64,000 nt of DNA from Candidatus Competibacteraceae bacterium (GCA_016713505.1 JADJPA010000001.1:1550001-1614000), one strand, 5' to 3'; positions 19,472 through 30,792 are shown, numbered from the stretch's first letter. The notes: generated from the letters alone by a model not told the origin. Made by a program: numbers and translations.

Positions 19472-20345
19472 ATTGGTCTTTGTGGGACTGGCGCACGCCG
19501 GTTTCATCGATCCAGGCGCTCACCAGCCGCGCCGGTGTCATCTCAAAATAGACGTTTCTGACCGTCACCCCCGGCCAGAGCGGCACGCCCAGCTCGGTGG
19601 CCGCCATCTCCTCCGGCACCACTGGAGGATCGCTCGCCGCGCGCCGTTTGAAACTCTCGCAACAGACGTAAAACGGCACGCCCTGCTCCCGCGCCGCCAG
19701 CGCCAGCAAATACGTTCCCGCTTTGTTGAGAACCGCACCGTCCGCCAGCACGCTGTCGGCTCCGACCAGCACCGCGTCGGCTTGAGCGACAAACAGCCCC
19801 ATTTGAGCGTCGGTGATATAGACCGTCGGCACTTTCCAGTCTGCAAGCTGCTCGGCGAGGCGGCGTCCTTCCTCCAGCGGCCGCGATTCGGTGACGATCA
19901 TCCGCAAACCCGCGTCCTTGAGCAGCCGACAGCTTTCCAGCACGGTGGAGCTGAAACTGTGGGTCATGACGGTCCGTCCGCTCCCCAGCAAGCGGGCGGC
20001 ATGGGCGGCACAGCCGGCGACAGCTCGTTGCGAGCTTTCGATCAACCCCTCCGCCCGCCCGGCGGCCGAACGACGGGCTACCGGCAAATTCAACCGGGCA
20101 TCGACCGCCAGGCCGTCGTTCCAGCGCCGCAGCAGGTTACCGACCGGCGTCATGCTGGGCCGGGTTTCGATCAAGCCAGCGGATAGTTGCAACAGCTGTT
20201 TCCGCCATTCCGCCACGCTCCCAGCTGGCAGTTCGCGGGCCGCTTGCGCCAGGATCGCCAAACAGCAACGCGCCAGCTCGCTGGCCCCCTGAATCCGATC
20301 CTCGCGAACTTCCGTGATTTTTTGGTTGAATTCTGCTGGACTCAT
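19470..20345 (-). CDS. eIF-2B alpha/beta/delta-like (IF2B family) protein, function unassigned
   Basis: A 291-residue member of the IF2B superfamily, which includes eIF2B regulatory subunits, methylthioribose-1-phosphate isomerase (MtnA) and archaeal ribose-1,5-bisphosphate isomerase. Visible hallmarks are SRPLEEGRRLAEQL, VLVGADSVLADGAVLNKAGTYLLALAA (with the catalytic-region Asp of the isomerases) and a C-terminal VRNVYFEMTPARLVSAWIDETG. It is shorter than MtnA (~350 residues), and nothing nearby belongs to methionine salvage. A sugar-phosphate isomerase role is plausible but not shown. It is convergent with acs and stands alone. Confidence 0.75.
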   Translation of the reverse strand: MSPAEFNQKITEVREDRIQGASELARCCLAILAQAARELPAGSVAEWRKQLLQLSAGLIETRPSMTPVGNLLRRWNDGLAVDARLNLPVARRSAAGRAEGLIESSQRAVAGCAAHAARLLGSGRTVMTHSFSSTVLESCRLLKDAGLRMIVTESRPLEEGRRLAEQLADWKVPTVYITDAQMGLFVAQADAVLVGADSVLADGAVLNKAGTYLLALAAREQGVPFYVCCESFKRRAASDPPVVPEEMAATELGVPLWPGVTVRNVYFEMTPARLVSAWIDETGVRQSHKDQ

Positions 20346-20425
20346 TGCTCAAAATTCTAACACAGGCTTAAAAATAACCTTGGCGCCGATCAGCCCGCGC
20401 CCTTTGTCAGTCAGGAGACCCCGCC

Positions 20426-20719
20426 ATGAGCGACGTTGATCCCATCATCGGCAACTGGTATCGCAACGAGGAAACCGGTAACGATTTCGAGGTCGTTGCC
20501 CTTGATGAAGACGCGCAGACCATCGAAATTCAGTACTTTGATGGGGAAGTGGAAGAGTTGGAGCTGGACGCTTGGTACGAGTTACCGCTCGAAGCCATCG
20601 AGTCTCCGGATGATTGGTCCGGCCCCTTCGATGGCCTGGAAGAAGACGAACTCGGCTACGAAGAGGGCGATGAACTGAGCGACGAAGACGACCTGCTGGC
20701 CGACCGCGACGAAGACTGA
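20426..20719 (+). CDS. Small acidic protein (DUF6763-like)
   Basis: A 97-residue, strongly acidic protein; the last 45 residues are rich in Asp and Glu. The N-terminal half reads as a compact beta domain (DPIIGNWYRNEETGNDFEVVALDEDAQTIEIQYF in register), matching a small gammaproteobacterial family of unknown function that I recall as DUF6763. AGGAGA lies before the ATG. It is divergent from the IF2B-like gene. It has no signal peptide or membrane segment and no function can be inferred. Confidence 0.72.
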   Translation: MSDVDPIIGNWYRNEETGNDFEVVALDEDAQTIEIQYFDGEVEELELDAWYELPLEAIESPDDWSGPFDGLEEDELGYEEGDELSDEDDLLADRDED

Positions 20720-20760
20720 GCGCCGCCCAAGCCGGACCAGCGCGTCATTCCCGTCAAACG

Positions 20761-23094
<2,334 letters not shown>

Positions 23095-23104
23095 AAACGC
23101 TTCC

Positions 23105-23144
23105 CAAAAAACCAAAGGGGAAGACCTCTTTCGGCCTTCCCCTT
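23105..23144 (-). terminator. Intrinsic terminator after rraA
   Basis: On the minus strand a perfect 9-base stem (arms at 23136-23144 and 23115-23123) is followed by TGGTTTTTT. It lies 22 bases after the rraA stop and just before the tex start, so it separates the two transcripts. Confidence 0.82.
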
Positions 23145-23166
23145 GACATTATTGAGTGACCGTTTT

Positions 23167-23646
23167 TCAGAGCAGCGGCTTTTCCGATACGATCAAGCCG
23201 TCCTCGTCAGCGTAGAGGTAGTGACCCGGCACAAATTGCACCCCGGCAAAGCGCACCGACACGTCACGCTCGCCGACCCCACGTTTGACGCTCTTGAGCG
23301 GATGAACGCCCAGCGCCTTGACGCCGAGGTCGATTTCGGCGATGGCGGCGGAATCGCGGATACAGCCGTTCACCAACACGCCGGCCCAGTCGTTCGCCTC
23401 GGCCAGTTCGGCGAGCTGGTCGCCGAGCAGCGCGCAGCGCATGGAGCCGCCGCCGTCCACCACCAGCACCCGACCTTTGCCCTTTTCTTCCAACGCGGTG
23501 CGGACCAGAGAATTATCCTCGAACACCTTCAGGGTCACGATGGGTCCGAAGAACATGGTTTCGCCGCCGTAATCGCCAAACAGCGGTTCGGCGACTTGCA
23601 GACGGTCGGCAAACTCGTCGCACAGATCGGTCGTTTTGAAGTCCAT
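23167..23646 (-). CDS. rraA: Ribonuclease E activity regulator RraA
   Basis: A 159-residue RraA-family protein, usual length. It shows the FxTTDLCDE start, FGDYGGE, the VVDGGGSMRCALLGDQLAELA segment and NGCIRDSA of the fold. In Escherichia coli RraA binds RNase E and dampens its activity; related proteins are aldolases (HMG aldolase), and the GGSxRxALLGD pattern is shared, so an enzymatic role is not excluded by sequence. A purine-rich GAGAGAG precedes the ATG. It ends at an intrinsic terminator. Confidence 0.92.
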   Translation of the reverse strand: MDFKTTDLCDEFADRLQVAEPLFGDYGGETMFFGPIVTLKVFEDNSLVRTALEEKGKGRVLVVDGGGSMRCALLGDQLAELAEANDWAGVLVNGCIRDSAAIAEIDLGVKALGVHPLKSVKRGVGERDVSVRFAGVQFVPGHYLYADEDGLIVSEKPLL

Positions 23647-23707
23647 GGAATGACTCTCTCAAATTGGCAAGGGTTATTTGTCGGCAGTCTAGCACATCGA
23701 CCGCACT

Positions 23708-24730
23708 TCAACGGCTGGTGATTTTCAGCTCGATGCGGCGGTTGCGACGGTAGGCGTCCGGGCTGTCCGCCGGGTCGATGGGGTGATATTCACCCATGCC
23801 GACCGCCGCCAAACGTTGCGGCGGAACCCCTTGCTGGATCAGATAATTCACCACCTGTTGCGCCCGCGCGGTGGACAATTCCCAATTGGACGGAAACCGG
23901 CCGCCGCGGATCGGCGCCCGGTCGGTGTGACCTTGCACTTCGATGATGACCGGCAAATCCGGCGGCAAGCGTGCGGCCAACTGCTGGTAAACCATCGCAA
24001 ATTTATCCAGATCGCCGCTGCCGGAGGCCGAAAGCGTCGCCTCGCCCGAGGCGAACAGCACCTCCGATTGGAACACGAAGCGATCGCCCACCACCTTGAT
24101 GTCGGGATTGTTGGCGAACACTTCCCGCAAGCGGCCAAAAAACTCGCTGGCGTATTTTTCCAGCTCCTCGACCCGCTCCAGCAGCTTCTTCTTCAAGGCA
24201 GTATCGAGCGCCTCGATTCGCCCTTTCTGCGCGACGATGACCGCATCGCGCTGCGTCAATTCCTGCTGGTTGGCGGCCAAGGCCCGATTGAGCCGTTCCA
24301 TTTCCGTCGCCAGCCGCTCGGCGCGAGCACCGAGCAGCGCAGCCTGCTCCTGGGCGCCGGTCAAGCTTTGTTCGGCTTTGGTCTTATCAGTGTTCAACAA
24401 CTCGCGCGCGGCTTGCACCGCCGCCAGCTCGTCGCGCAATTGCGCCAAGAGCGTGTCCCGGTCGCCGACCGTGGATTCCAGACCTCGCACTTGGCCTCGC
24501 AACCGCTCCGTTTCTTTCTCAGCGTCGCCGGCCACCCCTTCCAAGTGATTGACGATGCGCTGTAGCTGGCCAATCGCGTTGTCTTTACCCAGGATATCGC
24601 GGCCGATCAAGACTTCGGTAATGACGAAGACCGTAATCAGAAACACCAGCACCATGACCAAACCGCTCAGCGCGTCGGTAAAGGCGGGCCAGATGTTGAA
24701 CTCGCTGATCGGATCACGCCGGCGGGGCAT
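23708..24730 (-). CDS. OmpA/MotB-type stator protein (MotB/ZorB-like) with coiled coil
   Basis: A 340-residue protein with one N-terminal membrane segment carrying the ion-conducting aspartate, Asp19 in WPAFTDALSGLVMVLVF. A long coiled coil follows (~45-185, rich in Glu/Gln/Ala/Leu heptads), then a C-terminal OmpA peptidoglycan-binding domain (EVQGHTDRAP, NWELSTARAQQVVNYL, NRRIELKI). It pairs with the upstream MotA-like gene, overlapping it by 17 bases. The ATG at 24730 (MPRRRDP) is preferred; ATG 24742 is also possible. No flagellar or Tol genes are nearby. The pair should form a proton- or sodium-driven motor, with the output unknown. Confidence 0.83.
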   Translation of the reverse strand: MPRRRDPISEFNIWPAFTDALSGLVMVLVFLITVFVITEVLIGRDILGKDNAIGQLQRIVNHLEGVAGDAEKETERLRGQVRGLESTVGDRDTLLAQLRDELAAVQAARELLNTDKTKAEQSLTGAQEQAALLGARAERLATEMERLNRALAANQQELTQRDAVIVAQKGRIEALDTALKKKLLERVEELEKYASEFFGRLREVFANNPDIKVVGDRFVFQSEVLFASGEATLSASGSGDLDKFAMVYQQLAARLPPDLPVIIEVQGHTDRAPIRGGRFPSNWELSTARAQQVVNYLIQQGVPPQRLAAVGMGEYHPIDPADSPDAYRRNRRIELKITSR

Positions 24731-25799
24731 GGCCGTCCGCATCCCGAGCAAGGCCCGTCTTCAATTCCAGCAACCAGGCGATGGTCCGCAGTTCGTGACG
24801 CAGATCGCCGGTGCGGTCGTTTTCAATGTTCTGCAAGGTCGTCCGCAGCGCTTCGATCCGTTCGCCGAGATTTGCCACCTGCTCCGCGACCCGCGTCACC
24901 CCCTCGCCGCGGTTGGCCATGTGTTCCGTGGTCGCCGCCACCCGCTCCAGCCGGTCGGCGGTCGCTTGCAGCAGCGCGGCCAAATGACGCGGCGAAATCG
25001 TTTCCGTCTGGGCGGTGACCGTCACCACCGGCCGCCACAGCGGCACCAGATCGCTGACCACCAGCGCCTCCAGTTGCGCGTGGTGATCGTTCTGGGCGTG
25101 AAACAGTTGCAGCTCCAGAAACCCGAGCGACAACGCGCCCAACAAGCCGAACAGAGAGGCCGAAAACGAGGTGCCCATTCCGCCCAAGGGCGCGGCCAAC
25201 CGATCCTTGAAATTGGCGATCAGGGTCATGGTGTCAGCCGCTTTTTCGGCGGACAACCCGCCGATCACGTCGCGCACGCCGGCGATGGTCAACAGCAGGC
25301 CGTAGAAGGTACCGATCAGGCCGAGCAAGACCAAGGCGCCGACCAAATAGCGCACCAGCGCCCGCTGGTCGTCGCCGCGGGCCGCCAGCGAATCGAGCAG
25401 ATATGGCAGGCTAGCGGCGGCGTCGCCGTGGCCGACGACCCGATGGACTTTGTGCAAGAACTCGCTCACGTTCCGCCGCCAGCCATTTCCCAACAACCTG
25501 GCGTCGGCTTGCGCCAGCGGCAATTCGCGGCGGCGGGCTTGCAAGGTCACGGCGGCAACCTGCTCGGCGGCGCGCACGTCGGACAGCGCGCCTAACAGCG
25601 CCTTGAGGGTGTAAGCCACTCCAACCAAAAACGCGGCGGCAATCGTGCCGTTCAAATAGGGATTGGTCAGAAACGCAGCGGTCAGCGGTTTCTGAAAAAA
25701 CAAGCCCAGCGCGGCCAGCGCGGCCAGAAACAGCAACGAGCGCAACAGGTAGCGCGTGGCGCCCCGATTGGAGCGTCGGTCGGAATGGGTTATGGGCAT
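24714..25799 (-). CDS. MotA/TolQ/ExbB family proton channel protein (ZorA-like)
   Basis: A 361-residue inner-membrane protein with hydrophobic segments at about 17-36, 50-66, 150-172 and 205-227. The third and fourth carry the MotA/ExbB pattern: LVLLGLIGTFYGLLLTIAG and, after a helix, LGGMGTSFSASLFGLLGAL. The cytoplasmic tail (~260-345) is predicted helical/coiled-coil, longer than ExbB but far shorter than the tail of Zorya ZorA. It is translationally coupled to the OmpA-type partner. Likely a stator subunit using ion flow to move or contact a periplasmic partner. Confidence 0.83.
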   Translation of the reverse strand: MPITHSDRRSNRGATRYLLRSLLFLAALAALGLFFQKPLTAAFLTNPYLNGTIAAAFLVGVAYTLKALLGALSDVRAAEQVAAVTLQARRRELPLAQADARLLGNGWRRNVSEFLHKVHRVVGHGDAAASLPYLLDSLAARGDDQRALVRYLVGALVLLGLIGTFYGLLLTIAGVRDVIGGLSAEKAADTMTLIANFKDRLAAPLGGMGTSFSASLFGLLGALSLGFLELQLFHAQNDHHAQLEALVVSDLVPLWRPVVTVTAQTETISPRHLAALLQATADRLERVAATTEHMANRGEGVTRVAEQVANLGERIEALRTTLQNIENDRTGDLRHELRTIAWLLELKTGLARDADGHAPPA

Positions 25800-25889
25800 G
25801 ATCTATCCATCGTTTTCCGAAACAGGGAGCGCACTTTACAGGAATCAGCCAAACGATGGATACCCGACAACCGAATGGCACAACGGTTG

Positions 25890-26495
25890 CTAGCCGCTGA
25901 AATCTTGTCCCCAGTTTCCATTAAAGACCATCTCATTCAGCGGCTTGCGGGTTCGCGACGCCACTTCTTTTCGGCGCAGGTCGTCCGACAAAACGTCGGC
26001 CGGGGCGGGATGACCCACCGCGATCATCGCCATGCAGGTATGATCGGTGGGAATGTTGAAACGCGACTTGGCCTGATCGGCGTCGAATCCCCCCATCTGG
26101 TGTAGCGCCAAACCCAGCGCGGTCGCTTGCAAAGCGAGATTCGCGCTGGCCGCGCCGGTATCGTGCTGGGCAAAGCGATTCAGCTTGCCGTTGTGCTGGA
26201 AGTTGGGCGCCGCCACCGACAACAGCAGCAGAGCGGCATTCTTAACCCAGACTTGATTGCCTTCGGCCAAGCATTCAAAGGCTCGTTGCCAACCGACGGG
26301 ATCGCCGAAGCGGTCCCAAACCAGATAGCGCCAAGGTTGATCGCCATAACACGACGGCGCCCAACGGGCCGCTTCTAGCAAGGCAAGCAACTGTTCGCGA
26401 CTGACCGGTTTGGTTGGGTTCATGGCGCGCGGGCTCCAGCGCCGGGCGATGACATCTGCGATGGCCACCTGGGTGACAGCGGGCTTTTCGAGCAT
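25890..26495 (-). CDS. Nitroreductase family protein
   Basis: A 201-residue FMN-dependent nitroreductase-fold enzyme. Family features are RRWSPRAM near the N-terminus, LLALLEAARWAPSCYGDQPWRYLV (the FMN-binding ring), and the DTGAASANLALQATALGLALHQMGGFD helix. It would reduce a nitro, quinone or similar acceptor with NAD(P)H; the substrate is unknown. The ATG at 26495 is used because AGAGAGGA lies before it and the fold begins there, although the frame is open upstream. It is divergent from the thioesterase gene. Confidence 0.87.
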   Translation of the reverse strand: MLEKPAVTQVAIADVIARRWSPRAMNPTKPVSREQLLALLEAARWAPSCYGDQPWRYLVWDRFGDPVGWQRAFECLAEGNQVWVKNAALLLLSVAAPNFQHNGKLNRFAQHDTGAASANLALQATALGLALHQMGGFDADQAKSRFNIPTDHTCMAMIAVGHPAPADVLSDDLRRKEVASRTRKPLNEMVFNGNWGQDFSG

Positions 26496-26612
26496 GACGA
26501 TCCTCTCTGGATGGTTGGTGATGGCAACTTGCATTAAAGACGCCGCAGAGGAAAAGCGCGAGAATAGGCCCGTTTCCAGATCTTCGGCCAGCGTTTTACA
26601 CGGGGAGTCTTC

Positions 26613-27053
26613 ATGTCCTACCAACAGGAAATCAACGACTATCTCAGCCGCCACGTTCCGCTGTTTCATGCCATGCAGGCGCGGCTGGATCGCTGCGACG
26701 AGACCGGCTTGAGCATGACGGCACCGCTGGCGCCGAACATCAACGACAAGGGTATCGCTTTCGGCGGTTCGATGGCGGCCATTGCCTCATTGACCGGCTG
26801 GGCGCTGACTCGCATCACCTTGCGAGAGCACGGCGAAACCGCCGAAATTTTCATCACCGACAGCAGCTTGAAATTTCTACGACCGGTACGCGGCGAGATC
26901 GCGACCGAATGTGCCCGCCCGGACCCGGCGGTCACCGCGCGGTTCATCGACAGCTATCGCCAGCGCGGCAAGGCCCGCTGGACGGTGGAGGTGACAATCC
27001 GCGCCGAGGGCGAACTGGCGATGACCTTTCTCGGACAATACGGGATTTTTTAA
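26613..27053 (+). CDS. YiiD C-terminal-type hotdog thioesterase
   Basis: A 146-residue single hotdog-fold protein similar to the C-terminal domain of YiiD/FabY. The stretch MTAPLAPNINDKGIAFGGSMAAIASLTGWALT contains the hotdog helix, followed by strand-rich sequence ending AMTFLGQYGIF. Such proteins hydrolyse acyl-CoA or acyl-ACP thioesters; the substrate is not evident. GGGGAG lies before the ATG. It precedes the pabBC fusion by 37 bases in the same direction, so they may be co-transcribed, with no clear functional link. Confidence 0.82.
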   Translation: MSYQQEINDYLSRHVPLFHAMQARLDRCDETGLSMTAPLAPNINDKGIAFGGSMAAIASLTGWALTRITLREHGETAEIFITDSSLKFLRPVRGEIATECARPDPAVTARFIDSYRQRGKARWTVEVTIRAEGELAMTFLGQYGIF

Positions 27054-27090
27054 GCGCAAGCCGCGCGAATGCAGAACGCCCCAGCACGCC

Positions 27091-28833
27091 ATGACCGATG
27101 AAGTCATCATTCAATACGACGGCCGCGAATTTTGCTTCAAGTCGCCGGCGCGGGTGATCGCGGCCCTGCGGCCAGAGCAGGTCGTTCCGGCCTTGCAGGC
27201 GCTTGAAGCCGCCGTCAACCGACACCGCCAATACGCCGCCGGCTATATCAGTTACGAAGCCGCCGCCGCGTATGGCCTCGCCGTCCGCGCACCGCCGCGC
27301 GGCTTGCCGTTGCTCTGGTTTGGCCTTTACGATGGCGCGGCCATTCTGGATGCCCCCGCAACCCCGACCATCGGGCCATTGTCGGCCGCTTGTTATTCGA
27401 TCGGATCGTGGCAACCCGCCATCGAGCGCGCCGCTTATGAAAAAGTGGTCGGTCGCGTCAAGGACTACCTCGCGCACGGTCACAGTTATCAGGTCAACTA
27501 TACCTTTCCGCTGCACGCCACCTTCGCGGGCGAGCCGAGAGCGCTGTTCGCCGATCTGAAGGCCGTTCGTCAGGGCGGCTACACCGCCTTCATCGACATC
27601 GGCCGCTTCGTCATTTGTTCTGTCTCGCCCGAGCTTTTTTTCCGGCTGGACGGCGAACGCTTGCTCGCCAAACCGATGAAAGGCACGGCGGCGCGCGGCC
27701 GGACCTTAGCGGAAGATCAAAGCCACAGCGCCGGCTTGCGACAATCACCGAAAAACCGGGCCGAGAATTTGATGATCGTAGACATGATCCGCAACGATCT
27801 GGGTCGGGTCGCTCGAACCGGCAGCGTAGCCGTGCCGCGCTTGTTTACAGTGGAACGTTACCCTACCCTGCTGCAAATGACCTCTACCGTCACCGCCCAA
27901 ACCCGCGCCTCAGTGGCGGAGATTCTGGCGAACTTGTTTCCCTGCGCATCGATCACCGGCGCTCCCAAGGTGCGCACCATGGAGATCATCCAGGAACTGG
28001 AGCCGCAACCGCGCGGGGTGTATACCGGCTCCATCGGCTTCATCGGCCCCGACCGTCATACCTGCTTCAACGTCGCCATCCGCACGGTGCTGATCGACCG
28101 CCAGCGGCAACAGGCTAGCTACGGCGTGGGCGGCGGTTTGGTCTGGGATTCGGACCCGGCGGAAGAATACCAAGAATGTCTGCTCAAGGCGCGGGTGCTG
28201 ACCGCGCCGTCACCCTCGTTTCAGTTGCTGGAGACGCTGCTGTGGGAACCAGAAACCGGTTATTTTCTGCGAGCGGCACATCTGGCGCGGCTGGCGGATA
28301 GCGCCGTTTATTTCGACGTACCGCTCGACCGAGCCGCCATCGAAGCGCGCTTGACGGCACTGGCGGTGAATTTGAACGAGGCCAGCAAAATTCGCCTGCT
28401 GGTCAATCTGGACGGGGCGTTTACTGTGGAAACGATGCCGCTGGCGGCGACCGGATCACCACAACCACAGCGCGTCGCCCTGGCCGCCACGCCGGTCGAT
28501 TCGAGCGCTATCTGGCTGTACCATAAGACCACCCGGCGCGAGGTGTACGATGCGGCTCGCGCCGCGCGACCGGATTGCGCTGACGTGATCCTGTGGAACG
28601 AACGCGGCGAACTGACCGAGGCGTGCATGGCGAACGTGGTGCTGGACTTGGCAGGCTGCTGGTGCACCCCACCCATAACCAGCGGCTTGCTGGCCGGCAC
28701 CTTTCGAGGCTGGCTGCTCGCCGCTGGCCAGATTCAGGAACGGGTTTTGACGCGGGCCGATTTACGCGCGGCGCGGCGCATCGTCCTGATCAATTCCGTT
28801 CGGAAATGGCGACCGGCCCTGTTGGTTTCCTGA
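27091..28833 (+). CDS. pabBC: Fused aminodeoxychorismate synthase component I / aminodeoxychorismate lyase
   Basis: A 580-residue fusion covering two steps of 4-aminobenzoate synthesis for folate. Residues ~1-370 are the chorismate-binding PabB module, with SYQVNYTFPL, KPMKGTAARG, the NLMIVDMIRNDLGRV signature and ITGAPKVRTMEIIQELE. Residues ~375-580 are a PabC-type class IV aminotransferase-fold lyase; the PLP lysine is in WLYHKTTRREVYDAAR and the motif DVILWNERGELTEACMANVV follows. The fusion lets one chain pass aminodeoxychorismate on; the glutaminase PabA is not in the window. Loss of either half seems unlikely because both sets of motifs are intact. Confidence 0.93.
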   Translation: MTDEVIIQYDGREFCFKSPARVIAALRPEQVVPALQALEAAVNRHRQYAAGYISYEAAAAYGLAVRAPPRGLPLLWFGLYDGAAILDAPATPTIGPLSAACYSIGSWQPAIERAAYEKVVGRVKDYLAHGHSYQVNYTFPLHATFAGEPRALFADLKAVRQGGYTAFIDIGRFVICSVSPELFFRLDGERLLAKPMKGTAARGRTLAEDQSHSAGLRQSPKNRAENLMIVDMIRNDLGRVARTGSVAVPRLFTVERYPTLLQMTSTVTAQTRASVAEILANLFPCASITGAPKVRTMEIIQELEPQPRGVYTGSIGFIGPDRHTCFNVAIRTVLIDRQRQQASYGVGGGLVWDSDPAEEYQECLLKARVLTAPSPSFQLLETLLWEPETGYFLRAAHLARLADSAVYFDVPLDRAAIEARLTALAVNLNEASKIRLLVNLDGAFTVETMPLAATGSPQPQRVALAATPVDSSAIWLYHKTTRREVYDAARAARPDCADVILWNERGELTEACMANVVLDLAGCWCTPPITSGLLAGTFRGWLLAAGQIQERVLTRADLRAARRIVLINSVRKWRPALLVS

Positions 28834-29161
28834 CCGAGATCCAGACAGCAGGCTCGGCCAATCCCACGAACGCCAAAGGCTCCAATGCCTCAACCGTTCA
28901 CGTCCGGTTAGGCAAATCACGCCGGCCGTGCTACAGTGTCAAGCAAGTTTGTCGCCGTGCGGTCCGGTCCGCACCCTGAGTTCCTGACCGATTCCCTGCC
29001 GGAATCGTCGCAAGCGGGTCATTCGATCCCTGTTTCTCCTGCAAACCCGTCGTGGTCTGTCCCCTGTCGGGGATGTCCCGATCTCCCATCAATGAATAAC
29101 AGTCAGTCTGCCTGGATCGGCTCCGCGCCCGCGCGAGAGCAGGCGGATTCAGGAATATTAC
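28834..29161. other. Non-coding stretch between pabBC and rhlE (rhlE leader)
   Basis: No convincing gene in these 328 bases. Two small hairpins are visible on the plus strand: a 7-base stem at 28989-29007 and TCCCC/GGGGA at 29060-29073. They fall inside what would be the rhlE 5' leader. No clear promoter or Shine-Dalgarno sequence stands out. Confidence 0.4.
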
Positions 29162-30529
29162 ATGCCTTTTGCTGCTCTCGGGCTGACGGACAACTTGGCG
29201 CGCGCCGTCGCCAGCCAAGGTTATGCCGCACCCACCCCGATTCAATCCAAAGCGATCCCGCTGGTTCTGGCGGGACGCGATGTGCTGGCCTCCGCGCAAA
29301 CCGGCACCGGCAAAACCGCCGCCTTTACCCTGCCGCTGCTGCAACGCTTGCAGCAAGCCAACAATCCGACGCCGCGCAGCCCATCGCGCGCTCAGCCGAT
29401 CCGCGCCCTGGTGCTGACGCCGACTCGCGAGCTGGCCGCTCAAGTGGCTGATAGCGCCCGCGTTTACGGCCGCCATGCCCCCATCCGCAGCGCGGTGATG
29501 GTCGGCGGCGTCAGCCTCAAACCGCAATGCGATGCTTTGCGGCGCGGCGTGGACCTGCTGGTCGCCACCCCCGGCCGGCTGCTCGATCACGTCAACCAAG
29601 GCAACGTCGATCTGTCCAAAGTCGAAATTCTGGTGCTGGATGAAGCCGACCGGATGCTGGACATGGGCTTCATTCCGGCGATCCGGCGCATTCTGGCCCT
29701 GTTGCCCCGCCGGCGGCAGAATTTGTTGTTCTCAGCCACGCTTCCCGAAACGATCCGCGAGCTCGCCACCGACTTGCTGCACGATCCGGTCACTATCGAT
29801 GTCGCGCCGCGCAACGCCACCGCTTCCTTGGTCCACCAGCAGATTCATCCCGTGGATCAGGATCGGAAGTCTGACTTGCTGGCCCACCTGCTGCACGCGG
29901 GCGACGGCGAACAAACCCTGGTGTTCACCCGCACCAAGCACGGGGCCGACCGGCTGACGCGCCAGCTCGAACGAGCCGGCCTGCGCGCGGCCGCCCTGCA
30001 CGGCAACAAGAGCCAAGCGGCCCGCACTCGCGCGCTGGCGGACTTCAAGCAGGGGCAGGTGCGCGTGTTGGTGGCGACCGATATCGCCGCGCGCGGGCTG
30101 GACATCGCCCAACTGCCGCTGGTGGTGAATTACGAGCTGCCGCACGTCCCGGAAGATTACGTTCACCGGATCGGTCGCACCGGACGAGCCGGCCGCGACG
30201 GGGTGGCGCTGTCCCTGGTGAGCGATGATGAGACGCCGCGCCTGAACACGATCCAGCGCCTGCTGGGCCGCACCCTGCCCTCAATAGTGGTGGACGGCTT
30301 CGCCCCGGCGCGCAAAATCCGTTCCGCTTCGGCCGCGTCCGCGGCTCCGACCCGCGCGGCCCAGACTCCAGCCACCCCTACACGCGGCTCCAACACCACC
30401 GGTCGGCCCGCCGGCAAGCGGCCGGACCGCACCCCTCGAACGCTCGTGGCTCCGACCCATCGGAACTCCAATCGGCCGCGCAGCCACCAACCCGCTACTC
30501 ATTTGGCGAAATCAGGAGGACGCTCATGA
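29162..30529 (+). CDS. rhlE: DEAD-box ATP-dependent RNA helicase, RhlE type
   Basis: A 455-residue DEAD-box helicase. Motifs in order: Q motif (GYAAPTPIQSKAIP), Walker A AQTGTGKT, PTRELAAQV, TPGRLLD, DEAD (LVLDEADRMLDMGF), SAT, and in domain 2 ATDIAARGLDI and HRIGRTGRAGRDG. Domain 2 ends near residue 370; the remaining ~85 residues are a basic, low-complexity Ala/Pro/Thr/Arg tail, usual in RhlE and thought to bind RNA. It overlaps the RRM gene by four bases (ATGA), so the pair is translationally coupled; both act on RNA. Confidence 0.92.
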   Translation: MPFAALGLTDNLARAVASQGYAAPTPIQSKAIPLVLAGRDVLASAQTGTGKTAAFTLPLLQRLQQANNPTPRSPSRAQPIRALVLTPTRELAAQVADSARVYGRHAPIRSAVMVGGVSLKPQCDALRRGVDLLVATPGRLLDHVNQGNVDLSKVEILVLDEADRMLDMGFIPAIRRILALLPRRRQNLLFSATLPETIRELATDLLHDPVTIDVAPRNATASLVHQQIHPVDQDRKSDLLAHLLHAGDGEQTLVFTRTKHGADRLTRQLERAGLRAAALHGNKSQAARTRALADFKQGQVRVLVATDIAARGLDIAQLPLVVNYELPHVPEDYVHRIGRTGRAGRDGVALSLVSDDETPRLNTIQRLLGRTLPSIVVDGFAPARKIRSASAASAAPTRAAQTPATPTRGSNTTGRPAGKRPDRTPRTLVAPTHRNSNRPRSHQPATHLAKSGGRS

Positions 30530-30792
30530 AGATGATTTTCGTCGGCAACCTACCTTCGGATGCGACGGAGCAGGAAATCACCCAGTTATTCTCGACCCAC
30601 GGCCGGGTGCGCTCGCTGCGGCTGGTGCGCGATGTGTTCAGCGGAAACTGTCGCGGCTTCGGCTTCGTGGAAATGGAAGGGCACGAGGCCCGGGCGGCCA
30701 TCGGCGCGCTGAACGGTTGGGAACTGCGCGGCCAGCGGCTGAAGGTCAATGAGGAACGGCCCAAGGAGCGCTCCGGCGGCCGTCGCCGTTAG
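30526..30792 (+). CDS. RRM-domain RNA-binding protein
   Basis: An 88-residue protein made of a single RNA recognition motif. RNP2 is IFVGNLP and RNP1 is CRGFGFVEM, with conserved Phe residues for base stacking; a short Arg/Gly tail (RSGGRRR) follows. It belongs to the small bacterial glycine-rich RRM family that is often cold-inducible. AGGAGG lies 7 bases before the ATG, inside the end of rhlE. Coupling to rhlE suggests the two act together on structured RNA. Confidence 0.92.
   Translation: MKMIFVGNLPSDATEQEITQLFSTHGRVRSLRLVRDVFSGNCRGFGFVEMEGHEARAAIGALNGWELRGQRLKVNEERPKERSGGRRR

Noticed and set aside
23708..25799. A full Zorya defence system
   Set aside because: Only the stator-like pair is present; the ZorA-type long tail and any zorC, zorD or zorE gene are missing, and neighbours are housekeeping genes.
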